From NCBI RefSeq assembly GCF_015999545.1, contig NZ_CP065546.1:4496001-4560000 (forward strand): a DNA stretch of 64,000 nt, in the 5' to 3' direction. A program made the position numbers and the translations under genes. The first letter of the stretch is position 1. Every line of letters starts with the position of its first letter. This DNA comes from Lysinibacillus sp. JNUCC-52. GTDB taxonomy: Bacteria > Bacillota > Bacilli > Bacillales_A > Planococcaceae. The notes beneath the pieces were generated by a model. It had not been told where the DNA came from. It worked only from the letters and a program-made list of their open reading frames with translations, and searched no databases. Shown here piece by piece: positions 16,771-25,008 of the stretch.

Positions 16771-16794
16771 TAAAAAATAAATGAAAATGCGCAA
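16745..16794 (-). repeat. Tandem direct repeat at the cluster promoter
   Basis: Two adjacent near-identical units on the minus strand: TTGCGCATTTTCATTTATTT... and TTGCGAATTTTCAGCTATTT.... The second copy supplies the -35 element. It could be a binding site for an activator or repressor, or a local duplication. Confidence 0.5.
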
Positions 16795-17043
16795 TTTTTT
16801 CTCCCTATTATTCAGTCTAAATATATAGTAAAAATTTTTTATATTAGTAAACAATAAGTATGTGTGAGGAGAGACTGTTGTTGAATTGTTATCACAACTA
16901 TATCCTGACAACTAGATTAGTATTGCACTAAATTGAAGATACAGAGTTAAATGACAGTAAATAGAGAAGGGGTTATGGCTGTTAGAGTAATATCAGTGCT
17001 ACAGCTACACATTGTAGCGCTAGATAATTGGGGAACTGTAATA
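16795..17043. other. Gene-free interval upstream of the microcin C-like cluster
   Basis: No gene with a credible start is seen on either strand. The interval separates the divergent-looking cluster promoter from the terminator of the permease gene at 17044-17081. Confidence 0.5.
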
Positions 17044-17081
17044 ATGAAAGCAAAGACGCAATGGTTAGATTGCGTCTTTGC
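17044..17081 (-). terminator. Terminator of the permease gene
   Basis: GCAAAGACGCAAT pairs with ATTGCGTCTTTGC across six bases; on the minus strand it is followed by a T-rich CTTTCATTAT. Confidence 0.75.
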
Positions 17082-17093
17082 TGTGGATGTGGT

Positions 17094-18443
17094 TTATTGT
17101 TGGCGATTTTTGCGTTTGTATAGAATGAAAAGACCGATAAACCAGATAGGTGTTAGTAAAAGAGCCGTTCTTGTTTCTTCGGAAATTAACATAACAACTA
17201 ATAAAAACGCGAAGAAAGCGAGTACTAAATAGTTCACAAATGGTGTTAATGGTGCTTTGAAAATTGACGCTTCATGTAGGGCGCGATTTTTACGTTTATA
17301 AATGATATGAGAGATTAAAATAATACTCCATACCCAAATAAAACAAATTGCACTAATTGTTGTCACGACGCTAAAGGCGTTTTCTGGCATGAGCTTACTT
17401 AGTAATGCGCCCACTGATACAACGATAGCAGAAATGGTAAGTGCATTACTTGGTACACTATTTTTATTTAGCTTTGCAAATGAAGCGGATGCTTGTTTAT
17501 TGCGACCAAGATTATACAGCATGCGACTTGTCGAAAATAAACCACTATTGCCTGCTGATGCGGCAGATGTCAATACGACAAAATTAATAATACCTGCTGC
17601 AATAGGTATACCAGCTAATGTAAAAACTTGTACGAAGGGACTGCTTGTTCCAGACATTTCATACCAAGGGTTGATGCATAAGATGATTACTAATGCCCCT
17701 ACATAAAACAATAAAATTCGGAGTGGAATTTTATTGATTGCAGATGGAATGTTTTTTTGAGGATCAGCGGTTTCAGCAGCAGAAACACCAACTAATTCTA
17801 CCCCAACAAAAGCGAAGACAACCATTTGGAATGCCATTAGGAAGCCATATATACCGTTAGGGAAGAGCCCACCATGTGCCCAGAGGTTTTCCACGGATAC
17901 TGTTCCAGAGCTTGTTTGGAATCCAGTGAATAGCATGAATAATCCAATAATTATAAGCGCAACAATTGTTACCACTTTTATAAGAGCAAACCAAAATTCG
18001 AGTTCCCCAAATAGTTTTACAGTCAATAAATTTAAAAATAATAAAAGGACTAAACAGCCAATTGCAGGCACCCATTGCGGGATATTAAGCCAATATTGTA
18101 TGTAGACACCGACGGCAATAATATCAGCCATTGCAGTCATAATCCAGCAAAACCAATAGGTCCAGCCAGTGACATATCCTGCCCAAGAGCCGATGTACTC
18201 TGTAGCGAAATCTGTAAATGACGTATAGCCAGCATTCGATAATAACAGTTCTCCAAGCGCTCGCATAACGAAAAATAAAGCAGTGCCGACGATAAGATAG
18301 GCTAAAATAATAGATGGTCCTGCTAAAGCAATCGCTTTACCTGCTCCTAAAAATAAACCTGTACCAATTGTACCGCCAATCGCAATAAGTTGCACATGGC
18401 GATTTTTTAATTCACGTTTTAATTGTTGTTGTTCCACGTTCAT
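17094..18443 (-). CDS. Amino-acid permease, CycA-type (glycine/D-alanine/D-serine)
   Basis: A 449-residue APC-superfamily permease with about 12 membrane spans. HVQLIAIGGTIGTGLFLGAG is the helix-1 substrate loop of the AAT family; YWFCWIMTAMADIIAVGVY in helix 3 is of the CycA/YtnA type that carries glycine, D-alanine or D-serine. GGGGG lies too close to ATG 18443 and seven bases before a GTG at 18437, so translation may begin two codons later. A glycine riboswitch and a terminator lie in its leader, which independently supports glycine (or alanine) as substrate. It is a single-gene transcript. Confidence 0.85.
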   Translation of the reverse strand: MNVEQQQLKRELKNRHVQLIAIGGTIGTGLFLGAGKAIALAGPSIILAYLIVGTALFFVMRALGELLLSNAGYTSFTDFATEYIGSWAGYVTGWTYWFCWIMTAMADIIAVGVYIQYWLNIPQWVPAIGCLVLLLFLNLLTVKLFGELEFWFALIKVVTIVALIIIGLFMLFTGFQTSSGTVSVENLWAHGGLFPNGIYGFLMAFQMVVFAFVGVELVGVSAAETADPQKNIPSAINKIPLRILLFYVGALVIILCINPWYEMSGTSSPFVQVFTLAGIPIAAGIINFVVLTSAASAGNSGLFSTSRMLYNLGRNKQASASFAKLNKNSVPSNALTISAIVVSVGALLSKLMPENAFSVVTTISAICFIWVWSIILISHIIYKRKNRALHEASIFKAPLTPFVNYLVLAFFAFLLVVMLISEETRTALLLTPIWFIGLFILYKRKNRQQ

Positions 18444-18475
18444 TCCCCCATAAGATTCGTAGAAGCTGTGACTGG

Positions 18476-18509
18476 AAAATAAAAAGAGACTAGTTGCGAC
18501 ACTAGTCTC
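18476..18509 (-). terminator. Riboswitch-controlled terminator in the permease leader
   Basis: On the minus strand GAGACTAGT pairs with ACTAGTCTC around a six-base loop, followed by TTTTTATTTT, between the glycine riboswitch and the permease start codon. This is the likely expression platform. Confidence 0.85.
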
Positions 18510-18609
18510 GTAAACGTCAGAATAACAATTACCATGTTCGAAAGTTCGGTTAGTTTAAAATAAATTCAACATTCGTGTGGTATAGCTTTCGTGATGAAAG
18601 TTTATATTA

Positions 18610-18701
18610 CTCCTCTGTCCTTTTGCCTGAGATAGTGAACCCTTCGGCGACGCAAATTGCGCTCTCTCCAGAAATGCTCCTGCTATAGTTTAATCCATAG
18701 C
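18610..18701 (-). promoter_or_regulatory. Single-aptamer glycine riboswitch
   Basis: On the minus strand the core reads TTTCTGGAGAGAGCGC, then CGCCGAAGG, then TCTCAGGCAAAAGGACAGAG, the conserved elements of the gcvT/glycine aptamer. The P1 stem pairs TTTCTG with CAGAGG. Upstream, GCTAT ... ATAGC (18682-18701) forms a small hairpin like the 'ghost' second-aptamer stem that accompanies singleton glycine aptamers. It senses glycine and controls the terminator at 18476-18509. Whether glycine turns the permease on or off cannot be decided by eye. Confidence 0.9.
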
Positions 18702-19072
18702 ATTCATAGCTTTAATCTATACATTATTTTAAGATATTATTTATCCTATCAATGCCTAGCAATTAATTCAAGGGAAAATTTCAGTAGTTTTCATCAAAAA
18801 AGAAGAATTAAGTTTATGCTGATAAATTTGTTACGAAAGTTAGTTATTTTGGACATACTGTTTTTTGTAATGGGGAAGGGTATAGCAAGTATGGAGGGGG
18901 CAGAAAATTCATATTTACGCCAAAAATCTCTTTTTGCTATATGGACGGGACACTGCATTAGAGCAGTTTAACATTCTACTATTTATTTTGTGATAAAGAA
19001 AATGAGAAAGCTAAACGACATGGTTAGTCGTTAGACAACTACTATTATATAGAAGAAACTCTGGATATTAGC
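18702..19072. other. Gene-free interval
   Basis: No supported gene. An open frame on the plus strand (105 codons ending at 18971) overlaps the riboswitch and lacks a ribosome binding site. The promoter for the permease transcript should lie just above 18701 on the minus strand; no clear consensus pair was identified. Confidence 0.5.
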
Positions 19073-19114
19073 AAAAAGAATCCATTACCAATGCAATTGG
19101 AATGGATTCTTTTT
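19073..19114. terminator. Bidirectional terminator downstream of yqhL
   Basis: AAAAAGAATCCATT and AATGGATTCTTTTT pair around a 14-base loop, with A run on one side and T run on the other. Confidence 0.8.
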
Positions 19115-19218
19115 GTGCGAAAATAAGTATTGCTGTCGATTTATACAACATACTTGCTTTACGGAGAATTGTACTATTGAAAATAGTCACTTTTACCTTA
19201 TAAAATTCGCAGTGATTA

Positions 19219-19602
19219 TTATTTTTTTGTTTTAATTTTACCAGTCCAATTACGGAAGCCGCCATCAAGCTGGTAGATTTGATTGTAACCACGTTTTTTT
19301 AGGAAAAGAGCAGCACGCGCACTACGACCTGTATTTTGACAGTATAAGTATACTGGTAAATCTGGGCGGATTTCTTTATGACGTTGACGTAATGCTGTAG
19401 AAGGAACGTTACGAGCACCAAGAATATGACCTGCATCAAATTCTTTTTGTTCACGCACATCGATTAGTTGCGCTTTACGGTAGCCTTCAATAAATTGTTC
19501 TTGTGTTAAGTTGGTTACGGCTTTTTTTAGACGCATTGCATTAATAGCGATATATGCAATTAGAACTACTAAAATAACACCAATTGTGATAAGTATATCC
19601 AA
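19219..19602 (-). CDS. yqhL: Membrane-anchored rhodanese-like protein YqhL
   Basis: A 127-residue protein: an N-terminal membrane helix (ILITIGVILVVLIAYIAINA) followed by a single rhodanese domain. LIDVREQKEFDAGHILGARN and the active-site loop YCQNTGRSA, with the catalytic Cys, are intact, and LDGGFRNW closes the fold. Rhodaneses carry persulfide sulfur; the physiological acceptor of YqhL is unknown. In B. subtilis yqhL is likewise divergent from yqhM (lipM), as here. Confidence 0.85.
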   Translation of the reverse strand: MDILITIGVILVVLIAYIAINAMRLKKAVTNLTQEQFIEGYRKAQLIDVREQKEFDAGHILGARNVPSTALRQRHKEIRPDLPVYLYCQNTGRSARAALFLKKRGYNQIYQLDGGFRNWTGKIKTKK

Positions 19603-19726
19603 TTTCTTCTTACCCCTTTCTATCTTCTTTATTATTATAAAAGATGCGCTAGCGATAGTCCAATGAGTTTGATAAAATTAACTAGATTGTGGCTAGAAAT
19701 GATCTATAGATGTAGGAGATGACGTA

Positions 19727-20557
19727 ATGACAACTTGGTATTTTCTAAATTCAGGAAAATGTAGTCCTTCTTTTAATATGGCACTAGATGAGGCATTGCT
19801 TGATTGGCATAGTGAGGGATTAATTCCTCCTGTCATTCGTTTTTACGAGTGGGAGCCAGCGACATTGTCGATTGGTTATTTTCAACAAGCGAAAAGAGAT
19901 ATTAATTTAGATGCGTTACGTGAACAAGGAATAGGGTTTGTTCGTCGACCAACAGGCGGTCGAGCAGTTTTACATGAACATGAATTGACATATAGCGTAA
20001 TTGTTACTGAAAGCTATCCTAATATGCCTGAATCAGTAACAGAGGCGTATCGCGTACTAAGTGAAGGGATATTAGAGGGCTTTCATAATTTAGGAATGGA
20101 TGCGTATTTTAGCGTACCTGATACAGAAGAAAAGAAGGCAGATTTGAAACAGCCAAAAAGTGCCGTATGCTTTGATGCACCAAGTTGGTATGAGCTTGTC
20201 GTAGAAGGCAAAAAAATAGCAGGTAGTGCACAAACACGTCAAAAAGGTGTTATTTTACAGCATGGTGCGATTTTACTTGATTTAGATGAAGAGAAATTAT
20301 TATCTGTATTTAATTTTTCTAGTGAAGAAGCAAAAGAGCGTATGCGAAAAAAACTACCAGAGAAGGCGGTTGCTATTAATAGTCTTGTTCAAAAACCTGT
20401 TTCTATTGAACAATGTGTCACTGCTTTCCGAGATGGCTTTGCAAAATCGTTGCAAATTGAATTAAAAGCATTTACACTTTCTGAGGAGCAATTAAATTAT
20501 GTGCGTGATTTAGAGGAAAAAAAATATGCTCATGATGATTGGAACTTTAAAAAGTAA
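19727..20557 (+). CDS. lipM: Octanoyl-[acyl carrier protein]:GcvH octanoyltransferase LipM
   Basis: A 276-residue lipoate-pathway enzyme that moves octanoate from ACP to the GcvH lipoyl domain. The biotin/lipoate ligase-fold motifs [19 protein letters not shown] and [20 protein letters not shown] are present, and [16 protein letters not shown] supplies the catalytic Cys that forms the acyl-enzyme in this family. Length matches B. subtilis LipM (about 278). Monocistronic, head-to-head with yqhL, with the ATG preceded by TAGGAGATG. Confidence 0.9.
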   Translation: MTTWYFLNSGKCSPSFNMALDEALLDWHSEGLIPPVIRFYEWEPATLSIGYFQQAKRDINLDALREQGIGFVRRPTGGRAVLHEHELTYSVIVTESYPNMPESVTEAYRVLSEGILEGFHNLGMDAYFSVPDTEEKKADLKQPKSAVCFDAPSWYELVVEGKKIAGSAQTRQKGVILQHGAILLDLDEEKLLSVFNFSSEEAKERMRKKLPEKAVAINSLVQKPVSIEQCVTAFRDGFAKSLQIELKAFTLSEEQLNYVRDLEEKKYAHDDWNFKK

Positions 20558-20681
20558 AATATGGTATAAGAAAAATATTTTTTATCGTTTAAACCTTGTA
20601 ATGGCAAGCAGTAACCATTCTACTTGAAATTGCAAGAGTTGAATTAATAAACTATATATAGTATCTTTTTAAAAGCAACAT

Positions 20682-20719
20682 ACACAATATGTAGTGTTTA
20701 CCAACACATGATATTGTGT
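20682..20719 (+). promoter_or_regulatory. Paired NrdR boxes upstream of nrdJ
   Basis: ACACAATATGTAGTGT (20682-20697) and ACACATGATATTGTGT (20704-20719) both match the NrdR consensus (ACACwAtATmTwGTGT). Their starts are 22 bases apart, about two helical turns, so two NrdR units can bind on the same DNA face. NrdR represses ribonucleotide reductase genes in response to the dATP/ATP ratio. Confidence 0.85.
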
Positions 20720-20758
20720 ATTTATTATTGTAAGGCTTAAAATAAGGGAGGCAAAACG

Positions 20759-21550
20759 ATGGTACTCACAAATCATCAACCCGATGTAAACAAACAAATT
20801 GAACAGTTAAACAAAGATATTGAGCAATTCCCACAGGTTCACCCTGTTACGCCTGATATGCACATTACGCATACAGGTGTATCAAGACTTGTAATGATCG
20901 ATCGCTACTCGTTTAAAGATACGGAAAAGAAAACATTAAAAGCTGGTGATTTCGTCGTATTAACGGTGAAGGCAGATCCAAAATTCCCTGCTCGTGGTTT
21001 AGGAACAATACAACATATTGATATGTCTACAAAAACAGCAGACATTTTGATTGAGGAAGACTACCGTAGCGCATTAGATGATCCAAAAGAGCAAGAAACA
21101 GGTGTGATCACACGTTCAATTGACGTGCTAGAAAAGCCTCTTGAAATTTTTTATGAGCAAATCGCAAAACGAAATGCAACAGGGCTTGCTTCAGTTGAAA
21201 AAACAGCCGAAAAACGCCAAGAATGGTTTGAGAAATTTTATAAACAGCTTTTATCATTGAAATTTGTACCAGCTGGCCGTGTCATTTATGGAGCAGGTTC
21301 TGAAACAGATGTAACCTTCTTCAATTGCTATGTAATGCCGTTCGTTGCGGATTCACGCGAAGGGATTAGTGATCACCGTAAGCAAGTAATGGAAATTATG
21401 AGCCGTGGTGGTGGTGTAGGAACGAATGGTTCAACACTACGCCCTCGCAATACGTTAGCACGTGGTGTGAACGGTAAATCTTCAGGTTCCGTATCATGGC
21501 TAGATGACATTGCAAAACTGACTCACCTTGTCGAGCAAGGTGGATCCCGT
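20759..21550 (+). CDS. nrdJ: Class II ribonucleotide reductase NrdJ, exon 1
   Basis: First 264 codons of the B12-dependent ribonucleoside (di/tri)phosphate reductase; the protein continues at 22690 after removal of a group I intron, giving 856 residues. The ATG follows GGGAGG by seven bases. TFFNCYVMP holds the first redox Cys of the active site; MSRGGGVGTNGSTLRPR and NGKSSGSVSWLDDIAKL are part of the barrel. There is no N-terminal ATP-cone domain. Unspliced mRNA stops at the first intron codon (TAA), giving a truncated, inactive product. Two NrdR boxes lie upstream. Confidence 0.93.
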
Positions 21551-22689
21551 TAACCAAAACGGCGGGATTAAAATCTCGTGAATTGCTGGAACACCCTGAG
21601 AGCTTTTCTTGCTACAACGTAAACTGTGAAGTTAAACGTGAATGCTTAAAAAAAGAAAAGATTGGGCAATCAGCAGCGAAGCATCTGTGGAAATGCAGAT
21701 GAACGTTCAACGACTATTGAACCTTCCTAAACTTATATGCCACTTTGGAGGTGGGAGCATGGAAGAAGTAAATCGTAATGTACGGAGACGTCCTTACGAG
21801 GCGCGAGACAAAGAACGATTGATTAAAGAGATAATTGAGTTACATGAGCATGGAATGAGCCAAGTAGATATTGCGAAAACGCTTTGTATAGGAAGAGGAA
21901 CGATTCTTAGATGGAATAAAGAATTAGAACTTTTTAAACCGAGAACACCTGGTGAAGCTGGTAAGCTGAAAAATAAGAAATATCGTTATAATGAACACTA
22001 CTTTAAACAAGTAGATACAGCGAATAAGGCTTATTTAGTAGGTTATATTACAGGTGATGGAACGATTTTTGATCGTGGGAAATCTAAACGCCTTGTGTTA
22101 TCACTCGCAGAGCAAGATCGACAACTACTAGATGATATCGCTAAAGAATTATGTATGTTGGAAGCAATGAAATTCCGACCAAGCACAGCGCCAAATGAGC
22201 AAAATAAATATGCTTTACCAATCAATTCAACAGAAATGTGTAATGATTTAATTAAATTAGGGATTACACCACGAAAAACAGGTTTTGAAAGTTGGATTAA
22301 TTTTGGAAGAGAAGATTTACAGTGGGCGTATTTAAGAGGTTTTTTTGATGCAGATGGTCATATATCAAGTCGTGGAAGACTGGGGTTTACAGGAAATAGT
22401 CATATGCTCCTGTCATTGCTACAATTTCTTCATAATAACCAGCTAGCTTTATCAGTCCATAAACTTTATCCGAAACAAGGTTGTGTAGACTTATACATTA
22501 CTCGTAAAGATGATGTGAAAAAGATTGCGCAACAGTTATATAAGTATGGCTCTATACGACTCAATCGCAAATATGAAAAAATCAAATCCTTCTTTGATGA
22601 TATAGTCTGATCTTATGTGAAAGCATAAGAATGTGGCAGAAATGACCACATCATAAAAGTATTTTAATATACTTTTTTGTAACAAAAAG
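21551..22689 (+). mobile_element. Group I intron in nrdJ (1,139 bases)
   Basis: The reading frame of nrdJ resumes exactly when 21551-22689 is removed. P1 pairs exon bases 21544-21550 (ATCCCGT) with 21562-21568 (GCGGGAT), ending in the required U-G pair at the 5' splice site. The last intron base is G. P10 can form between ACG (21559-21561) and exon CGT (22690-22692). AATTGCTGGAA (21581) is the P/P4 segment, ATCAGCAGCGAAGC (about 21669) the Q segment, GACTAT (21712-21717) and ATAGTC (22602-22607) form P7. Three 3' hairpins follow (22612-22629, 22631-22651, 22654-22675). It encodes a LAGLIDADG endonuclease. Confidence 0.92.
21759..22610 (+). CDS. Intron-encoded LAGLIDADG homing endonuclease
   Basis: A 283-residue protein inside the nrdJ intron. 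I start it at the ATG at 21759, nine bases after TTGGAGGTGGG; the longer frame back to 21642 would read through the ribozyme core. Residues about 15-55 carry a helix-turn-helix (LIKEIIELHEHGMSQVDIA, IGRGTILRWNKE). Two LAGLIDADG-type helices follow, LVGYITGDG (about residue 95) and LRGFFDADG (about residue 200), each with the catalytic acidic residue, so it should act as a monomer. Its TGA stop lies within the S/P7 region of the ribozyme. It would cut intronless nrdJ alleles at the exon junction and may act as a maturase. Confidence 0.9.
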   Translation: MEEVNRNVRRRPYEARDKERLIKEIIELHEHGMSQVDIAKTLCIGRGTILRWNKELELFKPRTPGEAGKLKNKKYRYNEHYFKQVDTANKAYLVGYITGDGTIFDRGKSKRLVLSLAEQDRQLLDDIAKELCMLEAMKFRPSTAPNEQNKYALPINSTEMCNDLIKLGITPRKTGFESWINFGREDLQWAYLRGFFDADGHISSRGRLGFTGNSHMLLSLLQFLHNNQLALSVHKLYPKQGCVDLYITRKDDVKKIAQQLYKYGSIRLNRKYEKIKSFFDDIV

Positions 22690-24468
22690 CGTGGGGCACA
22701 AATGATTATGCTGGCAGATTGGCATCCTGATATCGTGGAATTTATTATTTCAAAAATGCAAAATCCACGTATTCTACGATACTTAATGGAAAATACAGCA
22801 GATGAGACGATTATTCGTCTAGCGAAAGAAAAATTAAACTTTAAGCCGCTTACAACGCAAGAAGAAGCGATGTATCAGGGCATTGTTAATTATAAAGGTA
22901 TAGAGGGATTAGGCGGATTCGACAGTGGAATTATCCGTGAAGCAGAAAATAAATTACGTGATGGTGGTACGTACACAGTTCATAACCCAGAGTTTTTAAC
23001 AGGTGCGAACATCTCTGTAACGTTAACAAAAGAATTTATGGCAGCTGTTGAAGCAGATGCTGACTTCGAGCTTCGTTTCCCAGCCGTTGAAGAATATTCA
23101 AAAGAAGAAATGGCTATATACAACAGTGAATGGCATAAAGTTGGAGATGTACGTGAATGGGAGAAGATGGGCTACAAAGTACGCACATATCGTACGATTA
23201 AGGCAAAAGAGCTTTGGAACCTCATCAACGTCTGTGCAACATACTCTGCAGAGCCAGGTATTTTCTTTATCGACAATGCTAACGATATGACAAATGCTAA
23301 AGCTTATGGTCAAAGTGTTGTAGCAACTAACCCATGTGGGGAACAACCACTAGCACCATATTCAGTTTGTAACTTAGCTGCTGTCAACTTAGCTCAGTTT
23401 GCGGATAAAGAACACCAAACAGTCGATTATGAAGCATTACGTGAAACAGTTCGTGTTGGTGTTCGTATGCAGGATAATGTTATTGATGCAACACCTTACT
23501 TCCTAGAAGAAAACCGAGTACAAGCTCTTGGTGAGCGCCGTGTCGGTTTAGGGGTAATGGGCTTAGCGGATTTACTTATTTATTGTGAAAAAGAATATGG
23601 CTCAGATGCGGGTAATGCACTTGTAGATGAAATCTTTAAAACAATTGCAGAAACGGCATATGAAGCTTCGACAGAGCTTGCAAAAGAACGTGGTAGCTTC
23701 CCATTCTTAGTTGGAGCGACAGAGGAAGAAACGGCCCGTTTACGCAAAGCGTTCACTGAAACAGGCTTCATGCAAAAAATGCCTGCACACATTAAAGAGC
23801 AAATTTTAGCAACAGGTATTCGTAACTCACATTTACTAACGGTTGCGCCAACTGGTTCTACTGGAACAATGGTAGGCGTAGCTACAGGTCTAGAACCGTA
23901 TTTCTCATTTACTTATTATCGTTCTGGCCGATTAGGTAAATTTATTGAAGTAAAAGCGGAAATTGTTCAAGAATACTTAGACCGCCATCCAGAAGCTTCA
24001 GAAGATAAATTGCCTGAATGGTTTGTTACGGCAATGGAATTAAAACCAGAAGCGCATGCAGATGTGCAATGCATTATTCAAAAATGGATTGACTCATCAA
24101 TTTCTAAAACAGTGAATGCTCCAAAAGGCTATACAGTTGAACAAGTAGAAAAAGTGTACGAGCGCTTATATAAAGGTGGCGCTAAAGGCGGGACGGTCTA
24201 TGTTGATGGTAGCCGTGATTCACAAGTGCTTACACTAAAAGCAGAAGAAAATGATATGGATCAGTTATCATTTGAAGAAGAATTAGTCGAAGAGCACACA
24301 AAACGTCCAGTTGTATTAGTTGATACGATTCAAGCGCTTGAGTCTACAACTGTAATTGGCTCGGATGTAGGAAACACATGCCCAGTATGTCGTAAAGGAA
24401 CAGTCGAAGAAATGGGTGGCTGTAACACATGTACAAACTGTGGTGCACAATTAAAATGCGGTTTGTAA
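22690..24468 (+). CDS. nrdJ: Class II ribonucleotide reductase NrdJ, exon 2
   Basis: Remaining 592 codons, beginning CGT-GGG-GCA-CAA directly after the intron (RGAQMIMLADWHPD). It carries the thiyl-radical Cys loop and catalytic Glu region NPCGEQPLAPYSVCNLAAVNL, the substrate phosphate loop PTGSTGTMVGVATGLEP and a C-terminal cysteine cluster, CPVCRK ... CNTCTNCGAQLKCGL, used for zinc binding and re-reduction. The insertion site follows GGSR, within a strongly conserved stretch. A start at the internal ATG 22702 is not expected to be used. A terminator follows at 24498. Confidence 0.93.
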   Translation, partial: RGAQMIMLADWHPDIVEFIISKMQNPRILRYLMENTADETIIRLAKEKLNFKPLTTQEEAMYQGIVNYKGIEGLGGFDSGIIREAENKLRDGGTYTVHNPEFLTGANISVTLTKEFMAAVEADADFELRFPAVEEYSKEEMAIYNSEWHKVGDVREWEKMGYKVRTYRTIKAKELWNLINVCATYSAEPGIFFIDNANDMTNAKAYGQSVVATNPCGEQPLAPYSVCNLAAVNLAQFADKEHQTVDYEALRETVRVGVRMQDNVIDATPYFLEENRVQALGERRVGLGVMGLADLLIYCEKEYGSDAGNALVDEIFKTIAETAYEASTELAKERGSFPFLVGATEEETARLRKAFTETGFMQKMPAHIKEQILATGIRNSHLLTVAPTGSTGTMVGVATGLEPYFSFTYYRSGRLGKFIEVKAEIVQEYLDRHPEASEDKLPEWFVTAMELKPEAHADVQCIIQKWIDSSISKTVNAPKGYTVEQVEKVYERLYKGGAKGGTVYVDGSRDSQVLTLKAEENDMDQLSFEEELVEEHTKRPVVLVDTIQALESTTVIGSDVGNTCPVCRKGTVEEMGGCNTCTNCGAQLKCGL

Positions 24469-24497
24469 ATTGAAGAATTGATATAAAAGCTTTGTGG

Positions 24498-24543
24498 AAT
24501 CATCTTACCTCTAAACATAATTAGGGGTGAGGTGATTTTTTTA
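24498..24543 (+). terminator. Terminator of nrdJ
   Basis: AATCATCTTACCTCTAA pairs with TTAGGGGTGAGGTGATT (several U-G pairs) across six bases, followed by TTTTTTT. Confidence 0.8.
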
Positions 24544-24612
24544 TTGGTAATTAATGTTATGATTATAGACAGAACTAAGAAACTAGGTTTCTACATAGTT
24601 GGGGGCGAAGAC

Positions 24613-25005
24613 ATGAAGCGTTCGTTGTGTAATATAACTAGGATAATGGGTATCGCATGCGCTATTTCAGCAATTTTTTATATTCGTAAGTGTATGTCTG
24701 GTAAAGCTCTCTTTGTTTCTAGTGGAATAAAAGTAGAGTACCCTCTTATTAATTTGGAAAACAGTCAGGTCACTGCTTATGTTACATATGATGGAAAGAC
24801 ATATATGCGTGTTCAATATAATGTATTAACAGAAGAAACAAAAGTCATTGGAAGTATAGAATCAATAAAATTAAATCGTTTGATAAAAAATAACATTACA
24901 TTAACCGATGCTGACTTTATAGAAATGATTCAAAGCTCAGCGCGATTTTTTGTTGAAAATGAAATTGCTCATCCTGACGAATTTTACAGACAAAACCCCT
25001 CATAA
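24613..25005 (+). CDS. Hypothetical membrane-anchored protein
   Basis: A 130-residue protein starting at the ATG seven bases after GGGGG; an earlier frame start at 24532 lies in the nrdJ terminator. One N-terminal hydrophobic segment (ITRIMGIACAISAIFYI) is followed by a hydrophilic, probably extracytoplasmic domain (AYVTYDGKTYMRVQYNVL). No family recognised. Followed by its own terminator at 25009-25041. Confidence 0.5.
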   Translation: MKRSLCNITRIMGIACAISAIFYIRKCMSGKALFVSSGIKVEYPLINLENSQVTAYVTYDGKTYMRVQYNVLTEETKVIGSIESIKLNRLIKNNITLTDADFIEMIQSSARFFVENEIAHPDEFYRQNPS

Positions 25006-25008
25006 AAA

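Noticed and set aside
16645-16911. 88-codon minus-strand frame overlapping the peptide ORF
   Set aside because: No ribosome binding site at its start, composition of translated spacer, and it runs through the promoter repeats and the hairpin.
16951-17232. 93-residue plus-strand frame
   Set aside because: It crosses the permease terminator and the antisense of the permease 3' end.
18657-18971. 104-residue plus-strand frame
   Set aside because: It overlaps the riboswitch in antisense, lacks a ribosome binding site and has no recognisable domain.
21551-22689. Intein in NrdJ
   Set aside because: The insert begins with an in-frame TAA and the endonuclease has its own start, with no Cys/Ser splice-junction residues or Hint domain.
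20759-24468. nrdJ read as two separate genes or as a pseudogene with an internal stop
   Set aside because: Removing 21551-22689 restores the frame exactly and the insert has group I intron pairings, so it is one gene with an intron.
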